64,000 bases of DNA from Riptortus pedestris (Eukaryota > Arthropoda > Insecta > Hemiptera > Alydidae): NCBI GenBank assembly GCA_019009955.1, contig CM032228.1:9714001-9778000 (forward strand), given 5' to 3'. The translations under genes were made by a program, and so were the position numbers. Below the pieces are notes generated by a model. It searched no databases. It was not told the DNA's origin and worked only from the letters and a program-made list of their open reading frames with translations. How positions within the stretch are numbered: the stretch's first letter is position 1; every line of letters begins with the position of its first letter. Shown here one piece after another: positions 39,911 through 51,480 of the stretch.

Positions 39911-41450
39911 CGTAAGAGAGTGTAGAAAGTAGGTAACGTCTTGCGGATCTTGCAATAAAGAAGGGCTAGAACAATAATAGTTAGCATACAAAGAAGTATA
40001 TATATGATAAAGGATGAGTGTGGTGCATTGGAGACTTCGTCAAGCGATTCGATAAGTGCAGGCGGAATATCAATTTCATGGATCTCGTGGAAGGTGAAGT
40101 TCAGTGGAAGCGTAGTCACGTTTAAAAGAGTATTAATATGGAGAGTCTCGGCTTCCCAGTAATGATACGGAGGGGGAAAGTTCTCTATTGTTTCTTTCTC
40201 TTCTAAAGTGATGAGTGAAGTGGTGCTCAGTTTGACAGCTACATTCTGTCTGTGCGGTTGTCTTATTGTTATAATAGGTATTTTATAAGCTAGATATTTA
40301 TTAATAATGTTTACATATTTAAGGAATGGTGGGGTTAGTAGCCTTAATTCATAAGTGGTACAATTAGTGTTAGTATTAGAAGTAAACAAATTAACAATAC
40401 AAGTATCATTGATGTTTTGTGGGTTTGTACAATAGTAATGCTGGACAATAAATTTACAAGTGGCAGTCACGTATTCTTTGGCTCTTAAAATAAATGTGGA
40501 GTTTATTTTTATAGTTTTTGTGATGTTTTCCTGGTCATATGGATAAGATAATAAATGAAATGTTTCAACCAATGGTGTTTGCATGGGTAGTGAAATAAAA
40601 TAATGAATGTGTGATTGTGTGATGGAACATTGTACTTTACTTGTTTGCCAAAGTATTTCGGGTAAGTTGGAAATCAGTGTGACATTGTTTTGTGAGTATA
40701 AGTGTTCCAGTTCATTCAGTGTTATTATACTGCTATGTAATACATTTAATTTACAAAATTCTAGACTAATGTCTAAGTCATTAATTTTATTTGTTAGTAG
40801 TGTTAGTGTTGACGCGATTAACATAAAATGTTCGTCTAAATCTATGGCATAAGATATGTTAGATAACAGAAGTTTCTTAATTTTTAAATTGTTAAACTGG
40901 ATGGTTTTGATATCATGATTAAATTCATTAATCAATTTTTTATTAATGGCTATTTGTTGTTCTACATTGTGTTGAAGGTGGTGATCATTGTTTTCTATAT
41001 GTGTCATAACTTTTTCGTATCTTTCTTTATCATCGGCTGTCATTAAGCCGGTAACCCAAGAGATGGCGTTACCTAAGCCATTAAATATTCCTCGTTTTTG
41101 TCTTCTGGGTATGTGATTGATGTAAATGTGATTAAGTTTGTTTTGGGCATATTTTAATTGTGAGAGTAATACGTCCTTTTGTGATAGTAGTAGATTGGTG
41201 TGTATAGAGGAAAGGTAATTGTCATGTTTCTTTTCATTGTTATATAAAGGGATAAATTGTATAATTGGTTTAATTCTGTTTGCAATATTGAGAGATTAAT
41301 CGAATGAACGTAAGTAAAGTATTTGTCGATTACATACGACTTTTGTGTTTGTACTGGAAGGATGCCGGGTCCTTTAGTCAAGTCAGTTATTTTATAAGCG
41401 GCTGGGGCCAGCTATTAGAGAGAGAGGAGGAGGTATATTGGAGTCTACAT
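39911..41450 (-). pseudogene. env: Copy A env-like envelope gene, inactivated
   Basis: Errantivirus envelope of the baculovirus F-like type. The start region has two adjacent stop codons near 41432-41437 where copy B has sense codons. A one-base loss near 41255 then shifts the frame. The rest (ORF 41043-39892) is open for 383 residues and includes the heptad-rich region after the fusion peptide and a C-terminal membrane anchor ('FIIYILLCMLTIIVLALLYC'). The C-terminal tail is cut at 39910. Confidence 0.85.
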
Positions 41451-44400
41451 CATTTCTGAAATCAGAAGAAGGATCTTTAGTAGGTTTTGTATGTGTATGT
41501 ATTTCATATTTGCGGGGTCTTTTTAATTGACTAGGATGGATTTTAATATTTTTCTGGCTTTTAGTGGTTATTAGTGGTTTTTCTGTATCATATATTACTT
41601 TTTTATATTTATCTTTTGCTTTATTTCTGGCGTATGTTTTAATAAATATATCTCCATGTGGTATCCCGGTGGATTGACGAGTTTCGTTTAGTTTGTCAGT
41701 CCTTTTTTGTTTTTCTGTTTCTATTTGCGTTTTTATGGCGTTATGTATCAGTGTCTTTTCCTTGTGGTATTCAGCCGTTTTCTGTTCCAGTATAGTTTGT
41801 TGGTTTGTTTCTGTTGGTTGTGTTATGCCGAATGTAATTTCATTTGGTGTTAGTTTTAATTGATAGTTAGGTGTATTGTTTTAAGCAATGAGGGCAAGTT
41901 TAAGTGTTTGTGATAGTGAAAGATTTTTGTCCTGTGTATGTATAACGTTCATGATTTCGATCAAGGTTGAGTGAGCACGGTTTATTAGTCCATTTGAATT
42001 ATGATAATTTGGTGTGGTAAAGTAAGTTTGAATGTTATTGTATGTTAGAAAATTCTCAAGTCCTCTAATAGTAAATTCTGTTCCATTGTCAGATTGGATT
42101 TCAGTAGGCGTCGGAAAATTGCTGAGGTAAGTTTTCAGTTTATTTATGATTTCGGTTCCGTTTGCTGATGTAATTGTGTATGCGTAAAGTTTTTTCGAAA
42201 AACAGTCGATAAGTGTAAGTATCAGTTTATTTTGGTAGTGTAATATATCCATTTGTAATTTTTCAAAAGGTTTTGAGGGTGTTGGTGTTATCTTGTATTC
42301 AGGTCGTGGTGGGTTTCTGTCATATTTGACTTTTTTACATGTGTCGCAGTTATTTATGTATTTTGTAATGTCTGTTAACATGCCAGGCCAATAATAGCGT
42401 TTGCGGAGTGTAGTGTGTGTATCATTAATTCCACGATGGCAGGTTTTTCCTTCGTGTCGAGTAGCTATTAGGTTTAGTCGTTCGTCAGTCGAGTCTATGT
42501 CTTCTAAGAGTTTTTTATATCTTCGGATTTTTATTGTAGGGTAATGGTGTTCAATAATGTCAGTGAAATGATTAAAAATTTCATTAAGTATATCGTCCTC
42601 AATTTCTAAGTGTGGGTCTGAGCAATAAATTCCATATGTTTTTCCGGGTTCTAAAAATTCAAGACATTCTGTTTCATGATCGTTTACGTAAGGCCATGCA
42701 GTATGCCAAATCATTCTTTTCTTTGAATTAAATAATTTTATAAATTTATTATTTTTGGGATTCCCTCGTTTTATGATTATTTGATATTTTTCTATGTTAA
42801 GACATCTATTGGGGTCATCTATAATTCCTATTTGACTGGAGGAACTTAGTTGTGAGTGTATGGTTACGATACTGTCATTGTCGTCGTCTGGTGTTATAGG
42901 TTCATTGTTGTCAATTTGTATGTCGAGAGCTCGTGCGAGCTGTTCTAGGTCGTCATTGTCAAGAGGAGGGTTGTCGCGAGAATCTATAAATCGATCTATT
43001 GCTTCTGAGGGATTGATTTCAGTATCTTCCAAAGCAGTGAGTTCTTGTGGGGGATTTCGAGAGAGGGCGTCTGCTACATAATTTGTTTTACCATTGATAT
43101 GTTTTATGTCAAAGTTATAGTCGGAAAGTTGACATTCCCAACGGAGGATTTTTGCACTTGGTTCCTTCATGTTGTGTAAGTATTGAAGTGGTTTGTGGTC
43201 AGTATGGATAATGAATTTTCGTCCGAAAAGATAAGGTCTGAAGTTTTTACAGGCCCATACTATGGCAAGTAACTCTTTTTCGATTGCGCTGAGGTTTTCC
43301 TCGTGTGGATTAAGTGTTCTAGATGCAAAGGAAATGGGGAGATCTTTTCCGTCTGTCTTTTGGGATAGGACTGCGCCTAATGCAAAATTCGAAGCGTCTG
43401 TCGTCAAAGTAAATGTTTTTGTAAAGTCAGGTAATTGTAAAATAGGGTTATTTTGTAATAGCGTTTTTAAAGTAGTGATTGCATCCAAGAATGCTATATT
43501 CGTTGGGTCAATTGTTGCATCTTTTCTTAGCATTTGGGTAATTGGTTTAGCTATCTTAGCATAATTTTTTATCATTTTTCTATTATAGCCAGTAAGGCCC
43601 AGGAATTGCTTAACTTGTTTAGCTGTCTGAGGAATGGGAAAGTTTTGGATTGCTTTTAATTTCTCTGGATTAGGTTGAATACCTTTTTCAGAAATTATAT
43701 GTCCTAGAAAGAGTAATTCGGGTTTACAAAATTCTGTTTTATCCAATTCTATTTTTAAGTTGTGTTGTTTTAAAAGAGTGAATACGTTTCGTAAGTGTTT
43801 GAGGTGTTCATCTAAACTGTCTGAGAAAATTAGGAGGTCATCCATGTAGACAAGTACATTAGGTATTTTTGAAATAATGGCATTCATCATTCGTTGAAAT
43901 GTTGGTGGGGCATTTTTTAAACCAAACGGCATACGAAGAAATTCATAGTGTCCGTCTTCAGTGCTGAAGGCAGTTTTGGGAATTGATTCAGGGTCCATTT
44001 GAATTTGATGGAATCCTGATGCAAGATCAAGAGCGCTAAAGTAAGTTGCTCTTCCTATTTTTCCAAAGAGATCTTCTATATTCGGTAAAGGAAATTTGTC
44101 GTCAATAGTTTTTTCGTTTAATTTTCGATAATCGATAACCATCCGGATTTTTCTTTTTCCAGAGGCGTCTAATTTTTTGGGAACTATCCATATAGGAGAA
44201 TTGTAGGGGGAATTGGATGCCTGTATAATTTTGTTTTGCAGTAGTCGTTCTACTTCTAATTTAACATCGTTTTTATAAATGTAAGGGTATCTGTAATTTC
44301 TAGTGTAAACTGGATTTTCGTCTTTTGTAATGATTTTATGTTTAAGTAAGTTGGTGGAACTAAGTTCATCAGTGTCTCTTTTTATAATTTCTGGAAAATC

Positions 44401-45210
44401 AAAAAGTAGTGTTATTATCTTTTCACGTTCTTCTTCATTCATGTGTGTAGTTCTAATTAGTTTGGGAATATCTTCATATATGTTATTTATGTTATTAATA
44501 ATATTCTGGTTCTGTTTATCATCTATGTTATCATCTATGAAGCTATCTTCTACAGATACTTCATCGATTTCCATTGGCTCGGGACAAATGGTCATGAGTT
44601 CCTTCTGGGAATCGATCAAGCATGTAATTATATTATTATTAATTTTATATAATCCTTCTTTAATTATATAATCATTATATCTTTTTTCATTTATGAATCC
44701 TTCTTTTAAATTTTTTTCATTATTAATATATAAGTCTATTATGTTTAGACCCTTTTTTAAATATAGTTCTTTATTATTATTCCTATCCTTATCATCTATA
44801 GTATAATGTAACTCCAATATATTGTTGTTGAAGGTAAGGGTGTTATCAGGAAAATTTATTAAAATGTTTAAATCTCTCATAGACTCATGTCCAAGGAGAA
44901 TATTATATTTCTCAGAAAAGGGGAAAATGTACATTTTAATAAGAGTGTCTGTTCCGAAATGGTTTTGTAAATTAAGGAGGATGTATTCGCTACCTTGGCT
45001 TTTTCCGGTGGGAGTTGAAACTATAAAGTCTTCTTGAAATTTTTGTATATTAGGCGAAAGTATAGAAGGATTAATGTAATTATGAGATGATCCGGTATCA
45101 ATGAGCCAGGAGTAACCTTTTTTATCAATACAGTAAGGGAGAGATTTGTGGACTATGTTGAGTTCGAATGTGGGGGTGGTCTTACGCGAGAGTCGCTGCC
45201 GTTCTCTAAA
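41400..45210 (-). pseudogene. pol: Copy A pro-pol with one nonsense codon
   Basis: Protease, RT ('[12 protein letters not shown]'), RNase H ('TLTTDASNFALGAVL', 'TDHKPLQYLH') and integrase ('CDTCKKVKYDRNPPRP', 'QSDNGTEF') in one frame. A TAA at 41881-41883 stands where copy B has a Tyr codon. The frame continues open after that stop to about 41400, so this is a single nonsense change in the integrase. Protease lies upstream of the first ATG at 44934 and is reached by a -1 shift from gag. Confidence 0.9.
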
Positions 45211-46403
45211 AAATTTTCTTGTTTCTTTTCCAGTTGGGAGAATTTGGTCTCGAGTTGTTCGAATTTGTCTAGTAGTTTGTCTAGTTTACTGGCTTCTTCT
45301 ATTGCTGGGAGATTTTTAGTTTCTTCTTCATTTTGGGGAGGTTCTTCGGGTTCGTGGATATAAGTAAGTTCATAAGGGGAAATAAAATTTTTAGGGTTAG
45401 GACGATTCCAGGTCCTCATAGAAACGGTCTCAGGATATCGTGGGTCTCTTGGTTTAGGCATAGGTGGAGGTCTTGAATTGAAAGGATGATATGGATTATT
45501 AGGATGCTGTTTAAAGTTTCCAGAATTGGGTCGTCTGAAGTTGCCGGAATTAGGTCGAGTATTATTATCAAAATATCTTTGCGGGTATTGATTAAAGGGT
45601 TGATTATAAAGTTGGTTCTGCTGATAGTATTGATTTTGATAGGTTGGGTAGTTAGGAAAATATTGAGGGTTATGTTGCTGCGGATATTGGGGATTATGTG
45701 GTACATTATCGCATTTTTTAAAGAAATTATTTTGAGGAGGTGGGGGTGTTTTCTTAAAGGGGTCAATCACGTATTTTCCTTTTGTCATCAGATTAATGCG
45801 GAATTCTTCTAATACCGTGGAATCACAGGTTAGCATTAGTGCTGTTAATTGAGGTGGTAATACCGAATACAAGTGTTCAATTATCTCTTTTTCTACTTCT
45901 GTCATTACAGTATTTGCTTCGGCAAGAGTTTTTCCTGAAGATACTAATAAAGTAAAAATTTTATTCCTCATTTGTTCTACCCTGTCTAGGTAGTCTAATG
46001 GTGTTTCTTTAGGATTTGGCCGGGAACTAAAAATGTCCATTTTTAAAGATGCTAGGGAGCTTCTGTCTGAAAATTTATTTCTTAGTAATTGGATTAATTC
46101 GGCTATGGAGGTCACGTCAGTGTACATGATGGTTGTGAGAGCTGGTCCTATTAATTTGCCTTTTACGACATTTAATAACCTGAAGTGATTTAATTTATGT
46201 AATTTATTTTTGGGTGCACATAAGTTACTATACACCTTTTCTACCGTAGATAGAAAGTAGATAAGATGTTCCTGATTGCCATCAAATTGGGGAATGTGTT
46301 GATAGTCAATAGATTTTAGTTCTAATTCATATTCCTCTATAGGTTGTGATTGCTCTGAGGGAGCTTGAAGTTGGGATGGTTTCAAAAGTGGATTATTGGC
46401 CAT
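45153..46403 (-). CDS. gag: Copy A gag, intact
   Basis: 416-residue ORF (MANNPLLKPSQLQAPSEQSQ). The N-terminal 'IPQFDGNQEHLIYFLSTVEKVYSNL' region and a capsid-like middle ('[25 protein letters not shown]') are followed by a Pro/Asn/Gln/Tyr-rich stretch and a C-terminal coiled-coil segment ('LDKLLDKFEQLETKFSQLEKKQ'). No zinc knuckle is present, as in other errantiviruses. About 90% identical to copy B by eye. A U-UUU-UUA slippery site is at 45207-45213 near its end. Confidence 0.95.
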   Translation of the reverse strand: MANNPLLKPSQLQAPSEQSQPIEEYELELKSIDYQHIPQFDGNQEHLIYFLSTVEKVYSNLCAPKNKLHKLNHFRLLNVVKGKLIGPALTTIMYTDVTSIAELIQLLRNKFSDRSSLASLKMDIFSSRPNPKETPLDYLDRVEQMRNKIFTLLVSSGKTLAEANTVMTEVEKEIIEHLYSVLPPQLTALMLTCDSTVLEEFRINLMTKGKYVIDPFKKTPPPPQNNFFKKCDNVPHNPQYPQQHNPQYFPNYPTYQNQYYQQNQLYNQPFNQYPQRYFDNNTRPNSGNFRRPNSGNFKQHPNNPYHPFNSRPPPMPKPRDPRYPETVSMRTWNRPNPKNFISPYELTYIHEPEEPPQNEEETKNLPAIEEASKLDKLLDKFEQLETKFSQLEKKQENFLENGSDSRVRPPPHSNST

Positions 46404-46759
46404 GTTAAATAATTAATGAATTTTTACAATTACTGGAGTTATAGGGGATCGATACAAAATCGAAAATTAAAAAAAAATAAAAACAATATAAAATCTTAAA
46501 TTTAACGAGACAGACCTTGTGTACTCATTGACTCAAAGATGCCTCGGAGTTTCTCGGTGCTCCCTGTGTGTCTCCGTAATGCTGTTCCTGGTTGCTGCTT
46601 GGCTGCCTCCTTGTAGAAGGGCTGGGTTGTGGACTTCCGGATGTCTTTGGTGCCTCTGCTGTGTCCGGGATAAGAAGTCACGGCTGATAACGGCAGAAAC
46701 GGGACAAAAGGTCACGTATACACAGAATACAGGTTTTTCAAGTCCACGATTCGGGCGCC

Positions 46760-46989
46760 AGTTAAATAAGCTTTTGACGGAAACCTCTTTTTAAAAAAGG
46801 TTTATTTGCCAAAATACAAAATTACACAAAAGTATACAAAGTTATACAAAGATATGTAAAATAGCACAAGAGCATGAACAGCGGATAGACAGGAGTGAGA
46901 AGACTGAAGAGCTGGTGCAGGAGGCCTGGTATATATAGGTGGTGGAAGAAGGTCACGATGAGAAGAAGGTGGGGCGGTGCATTTCTGCC
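46760..46989 (-). repeat. Copy A 5' LTR, outer tip missing
   Basis: 230 bp matching the 237-bp LTR of copy B with scattered differences, for example around 46808-46830. On the minus strand the TATA-type TATATATACC and an AATAAA are present. The inner edge at 46760 is followed by the primer site TGGCGCCCGAATCGTGGAC. The last bases (ATATAACT) are absent and Jockey 3' UTR starts instead. Confidence 0.85.
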
Positions 46990-47296
46990 GGGTGGGATTG
47001 TAAGGATAGGAGAAAACGAAAGAAGAAAGGAAAGGGATAGAGGAAGAGTAGATAAGAAGATAAAAGAGTAAAGAGGGCCTAAAGTAACCAGAGAGCTTAA
47101 TCCTAGGGCGAGGGGTGTTTCAGAGCTCAGGTGAAAAACTACAATCTAACCTATACTAATTACCTAACCTAAACAAAAACAAAACTACAACTAAAATAAC
47201 CTAGAGTAACCTAAATGTCCTAAGACTCTAAACTAAGCTTGAGCTCTGCTGAGAAAGGGGTTGCAAAATGTTGATGGGGGCGCACTTATAAGAGGG

Positions 47297-49872
47297 TCAC
47301 AGAGGATCGACGACCTGAGTGACGTCGATGAGGGGCTCGTCGATGTCCGCATCTTGCCAGCGCACCGGTTGCCGGGGTGGAGGGAAGGAGTTATAAAGGG
47401 GATTTTCTAGATATTGGAGGGAGTCTAGGAATTTGATGTGGCGACGGGAGATGGTTTGGGCAACGGATTCTAGGTTGAGGGTGTCGTACAGTTCTGCGTT
47501 TGTCTTGCGTTCTAGGGATGTGTGTCGGACTATTTTTCGGAGGATACCATTTTGGAAGGATTGGAGGTTTTTTAGGGATGTTTTGTATAGGTAACGGAGG
47601 AGTGGGGAGCCGTAGAGGAGGGCGGGCTGGATGACACCTTTGAGTATGAGTAGCTTCAGGCGTAGACTAAGGACAGGGGATAGAAGGAGGTGGTTGAGGG
47701 ACCTGAATTTTTGTCGGAGGGAGGGGATGCCGAGGTAGCAAATAGTGCCTGATATTTTGATGTCGGTGTCATTGAGGCGAAAGGATTCGGGTAGAGGGGA
47801 GTGTTTGTAATATGAAAAGATGAGGGCGTCGGTCTTGGTGGGATTGACATGATTGTCGAGGGTGAGGAGTTCGTCGGCGATATCTTGGGCTGCGGATTGG
47901 GCTAGGGACAGGGCGCGGGCGGGGTTGATGGAGTTGCTGATGATCGCTATGTCGTCAGCGTACGCAGCTATCTCAGTCCTGTGATACTGTCGACCTACGA
48001 CATGAGCCGTGAAGAGGGATGGTGATAGGACGGAGCCCTGTGGGACTCCGACCTTGGAAGTGCAGGAGTTGGAAAGGGATTCGCCGACTCTTATCTGGAA
48101 GCCGCTGAGGAAGGACTTGAGGGTGTTGAATAGTTTTTCGGGGCAGCTGTGTTCGGATAGTATGGATAGGAGTTTGGCATGGGCGACAGAGTCAAAGGCC
48201 TGAGTACAGTCGATCGATATGACGGCAGTAGCGTTGTTTCTGCGGAGGTTGTTGGTGGCGAGGGATTGGAGTCGGTATAGGGGGTGGAGAGTGGAGTGAC
48301 GGGGGCGGAACCCAGTTTGCTCGTTGGGAAGGAGGGAGGCCCCCTCACAGAAATCTACAAAGTATTTGTGGACCACATTTTCCAACACCTTGGAGATGTG
48401 TGAGAGGAGGCTAATGGGACGGTAATGTTCAGGGGAGGTACCGGACTTGCGGGGTTTGAGGAGGGGAACAATGATGGTGTGTTTCCATTGTGAGGGGAAA
48501 TGCCGGAGGCGGAGGCAGGAATTGAGGAGATGGGTGAGATAGGAGAGACTTACGGGGAAGTTAGCACGTACTGCACCTTGTCCTGGCCAGGGGATTTACC
48601 CCCTTTGGTTCGGCGCAAGATGGCAGTGAGCTGCCTCCGTGATATGAACATAAAACTGTTCGCATGGTCCAACGAGGGAGCCTCGCCGTCACGGGTCCGA
48701 GCTCGGGCCGCTGCCGACATGTGTGCCGCCAGGGCCTCAGCCTGGTCCACGGGTTTCATCAGAGAGTCTCCGTCATACTGGAGTAGAACAGAACATTTCC
48801 TAACGATCTTGGTCTTCACCAGCTTCCAGAGCTTGCGATGATCCCCGTGCGTCAGGCGGAGGGTTTCGTGCCACTGGGCTGTCTTCCATTGTCTCATCAG
48901 GGTACGGATTTGGGTAGTCATGGAGTTGAGGGCAGGACGGAGGGCGGTATTGCGGGTCCGTTACCAGGAATTTTTAACGGTATTCCGCTGCTTAATCAAG
49001 TTTAAAATATGTTGTGGGGGGATTTTAAGGCCAGGGGGTTGTTTCACAAATTTGGGGATTGCGGCGTCAGCTGCATCCAAAATGATTTGAGTGAACTCCA
49101 CTATTTTTGTTTCCAGTGTGTGGGCGTCACCGATTGACGCGAACGCCGGAGTTGATTCGTACATGAGCGACTTGTAGCGTTTCCAGTCCGCTTTATGAAA
49201 CGAATAGGAGGTGGACTTGGGCTTGGGAGGCCACCCTCGCAGCTCATAGAGAAGTGGTCGATGATCGGAGACATAGTCCAGAGGTATGCACTTTGTCACG
49301 ATATGTGGGATACGGGTCAAAAGGAGGTCTATAGTAGACAGTCTATCCGCGCATCTATAGGTATAATCATTTGGGTGCACGACGGTGAAGCCAGACCTCA
49401 TTATCGCCGTGCCGTATTTGTTGGTTGAACAGTTGTTCCAGGAGACGTTCAGATCACCAACTACTAGATGATTCCTGTCGGTCACCGCTAGACTCAACAG
49501 GTGTTGGAGATGTTCATTCGGCACTAGACCGTCTATGCAGGCCGGTGAGAGTATAGGCCTGACTGGCTATGACAAATTTAATTGTGATGACATGTTGCTT
49601 CTTAGGAACTGATGGAGCTATGGGGTCGATGACTTTGAATAGAGTGCCGTGTCGCACCAGTACGGCCACTCCTCTGCTGTGTCGTCGAATCCATCTATGT
49701 CCTCTCTGATGACGCTATAGCCAGTCTTCCTATAGTCGACGTAGGGGGTAAGGCGGGTATCACATAGCACCGCTACAGTGGGGTTGAATTTTGCTAATAG
49801 AGCTTCAAGCTCGGACCTTCGGAGGACAGCAGAATTTACATTGAAATTAAGCAGGGAATATGGCCTGACCAT
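47297..49872 (-). pseudogene. Jockey ORF2: endonuclease and reverse transcriptase, frameshifted
   Basis: The endonuclease starts near 49872 ('LLNFNVNSAVLRRSELEALL', 'VAVLCDTRLTP') and continues at 49524-48961 with 'HLVVGDLNVSWNN', 'STIDLLL' and 'DYVSDHRPLLYEL'. 48921-48550 is the linker to RT. RT at 48388-47297 has 'TGFRPRHSTLHPLYRL', 'VISIDCTQAFDSVAHAKLL', 'GVPQGSVLSPSLF' and the catalytic 'AAYADDIAIISNS'. Frame changes near 49530-49620, 48930 and 48400-48550 inactivate it. Confidence 0.9.
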
Positions 49873-50159
49873 TAATTGGCCTGTTGTTTAGCACCAAGGA
49901 GAAGGAGTAGGGAGTTCACAGTTTGCATGAGAGTTTTAATTGTTTCTTTCAGATCTAGTACCCATTCTGGGACGTTGTTGTGCATTTGTTGAGGTGGGTA
50001 GGTGGGGATATCTTGGGCAGCAGCGGCGGGAGATGGAGGGGGTAGGATGTGGGTAAGGGGGGTTGATGGGTGTAGGAAGGGGTGTGTTGGTTGTAGGTAG
50101 GAGGTTGGGATTGACGGGCAAACCAGGCATTTCGTGTGGGTGGTGCGGCAGGAGTGAAA

Positions 50160-51169
50160 GTGGGTTGGCGGTACTCGCGCGCGAGCTATTGGTAGTACCT
50201 CCTCTGTCTGAGTTGTTCCTCGAGCTGTACCATGTGGGTGCAGGCGCGGAAGGATGCAGGGTGGTTTCCTTCGCAGTTCACGCATTTGAGTGCGTTTGTC
50301 GCCCTGTCGCACTCTGCCACGAGATGGGGGCCTGCGCTTCGAACACACTTCAGTGGTAGGTGGCAGTAGGTCCTGGTGTGTCCGAATTGCTAGAAACGGA
50401 AGCATTGTGGGATCTGCTGTTGCGGATTGTACTCCTTTACCCTTACTACTTTATTGTCTTTCGCCTTGATACCTTTTAGATGGTCCGTGAAATTGTATGT
50501 GGGTTTGAAAGTGGCGAGGACGGGTTCTATGTCCGTTTTGTTGCCATCCGCGCCAGTGCGTCGTAGCCTCATGACGCTGATGAGGTCGTCGTGGCGCAGA
50601 GCATATTTGACGTTCTCCAAAGGGTGGTCCAGATCGAGTCCCAGGAGGAGGTACTTTTTGTTTCGCTTTGTACAGCGGGGGGCATGGTGGACATTTTCAG
50701 AAGGGGAGCGGTAGAGGGTAACAATGGCGGCATGGGTCTCAAGGGAGTCAGGGAAGATTTTAACTTGGGAAGGTGTGGTCTGATGTTGGCGAAGGTGTTT
50801 GGCTACGTCAGAGGCCTCGACGTAGGGTCGGGAGAGGATAATGGGTGGGGGGCGTACGGTGATTTCCTTGGGTTTGTCAGTGGACGGGAGGGGGTTGAAG
50901 GAGTTAGAGGTTGTGGTTGGGGCGGGAGGGGTGGCGTTTTTCTTACCCTTTTTAGCTGTTATTGTCGTAAATTCGTCTGTGTCGGTCGTATTTTTCCGTT
51001 TGAGGGTTATGTAGGTTTCGTCCATGTTAATGTCGTTGGTGTGAGCGGAAGTCGAGGGAGGAGGGGTGGGTGGGCGGTAATGGAGCAGTGGTGCGGAAAT
51101 GGCGTCAGGGTGTATGATGATCGGGTTAGGTTGCGAGGCCGGAAGGGGGGGATAGTGGTCAGAGGTCAT
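50160..51169 (-). pseudogene. Jockey ORF1 (nucleic-acid-binding gag-like), with a premature stop
   Basis: ORF 51169-50390 has a Pro/Ser/Thr-rich N-terminus and the PRE_C2HC-like region ('LLGLDLDHPLENVKYALRHDDLISV'). It stops at a TAG (50391-50393) right at 'IPQCFRF', the beginning of the zinc-knuckle array. The same frame then reads on through three CCHC-like knuckles ('YCHLPLKC' and 'LKCVNCEGNHPASFRAC'). The stop is therefore a single nonsense change within an otherwise recognisable ORF1. Confidence 0.85.
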
Positions 51170-51480
51170 TGTATCGGTGGGGGGGGGGGTTGTGCGCTGG
51201 TGCGGAAGTAATGTAGACAGTGTTATTATTTTTTGCCTTACCCATATTGAGTGTGTAAATAGTACCTGAAGGGCGGGGGTCCTAAATGTACTCCTGGCCT
51301 AGGACATTGAGATAAGGAGAGGAACTAGGGTAGTTCATGTTATAACTCCCGTTTAGGAAATAGGTTTAACTATTCTCCTAACTACGTCAAGTTGAGCTGG
51401 ATGGATACATGTGTACAGATTTGATTATGTTGACTTAACTATTTACAGTTTAAAGATTTTAATATGGACAAAAAACACAT

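Larger units (their letters stand above)
39911..46989 (-). mobile_element. Gypsy (errantivirus-like) copy A, 3'-truncated
   Basis: Seven kilobases of the same family as copy B: gag, pro-pol and env on the minus strand, leader, primer site and most of the 5' LTR (46760-46989). The 3' LTR and env C-terminal tail are missing because Polinton sequence starts at 39910. The outer ~8 bp of the 5' LTR are missing where Jockey sequence begins at 46990. No target duplication can be read. Several inactivating point changes are present (see genes). Confidence 0.95.
46990..51395 (-). mobile_element. Near full-length Jockey-clade non-LTR retrotransposon, inactive
   Basis: 4.4 kb containing 5' UTR (about 51170-51395), ORF1, ORF2 and a 3' UTR (46990-47296). 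The 5' end matches the fragment at 17437-17522 and the 3' end matches 15945-16100, which defines both ends. I see no poly(A) tail and no target duplication. The 3' end lies directly on the truncated LTR of Gypsy copy A. GC content is visibly higher than in the Gypsy elements. Confidence 0.9.

Noticed and set aside
50427..51211. Long plus-strand ORFs opposite Jockey ORF1 (up to 206 aa)
   Set aside because: They are antisense shadows of the GC-rich minus-strand ORF1, with low-complexity Gly/Arg/Val composition and no recognisable domain.
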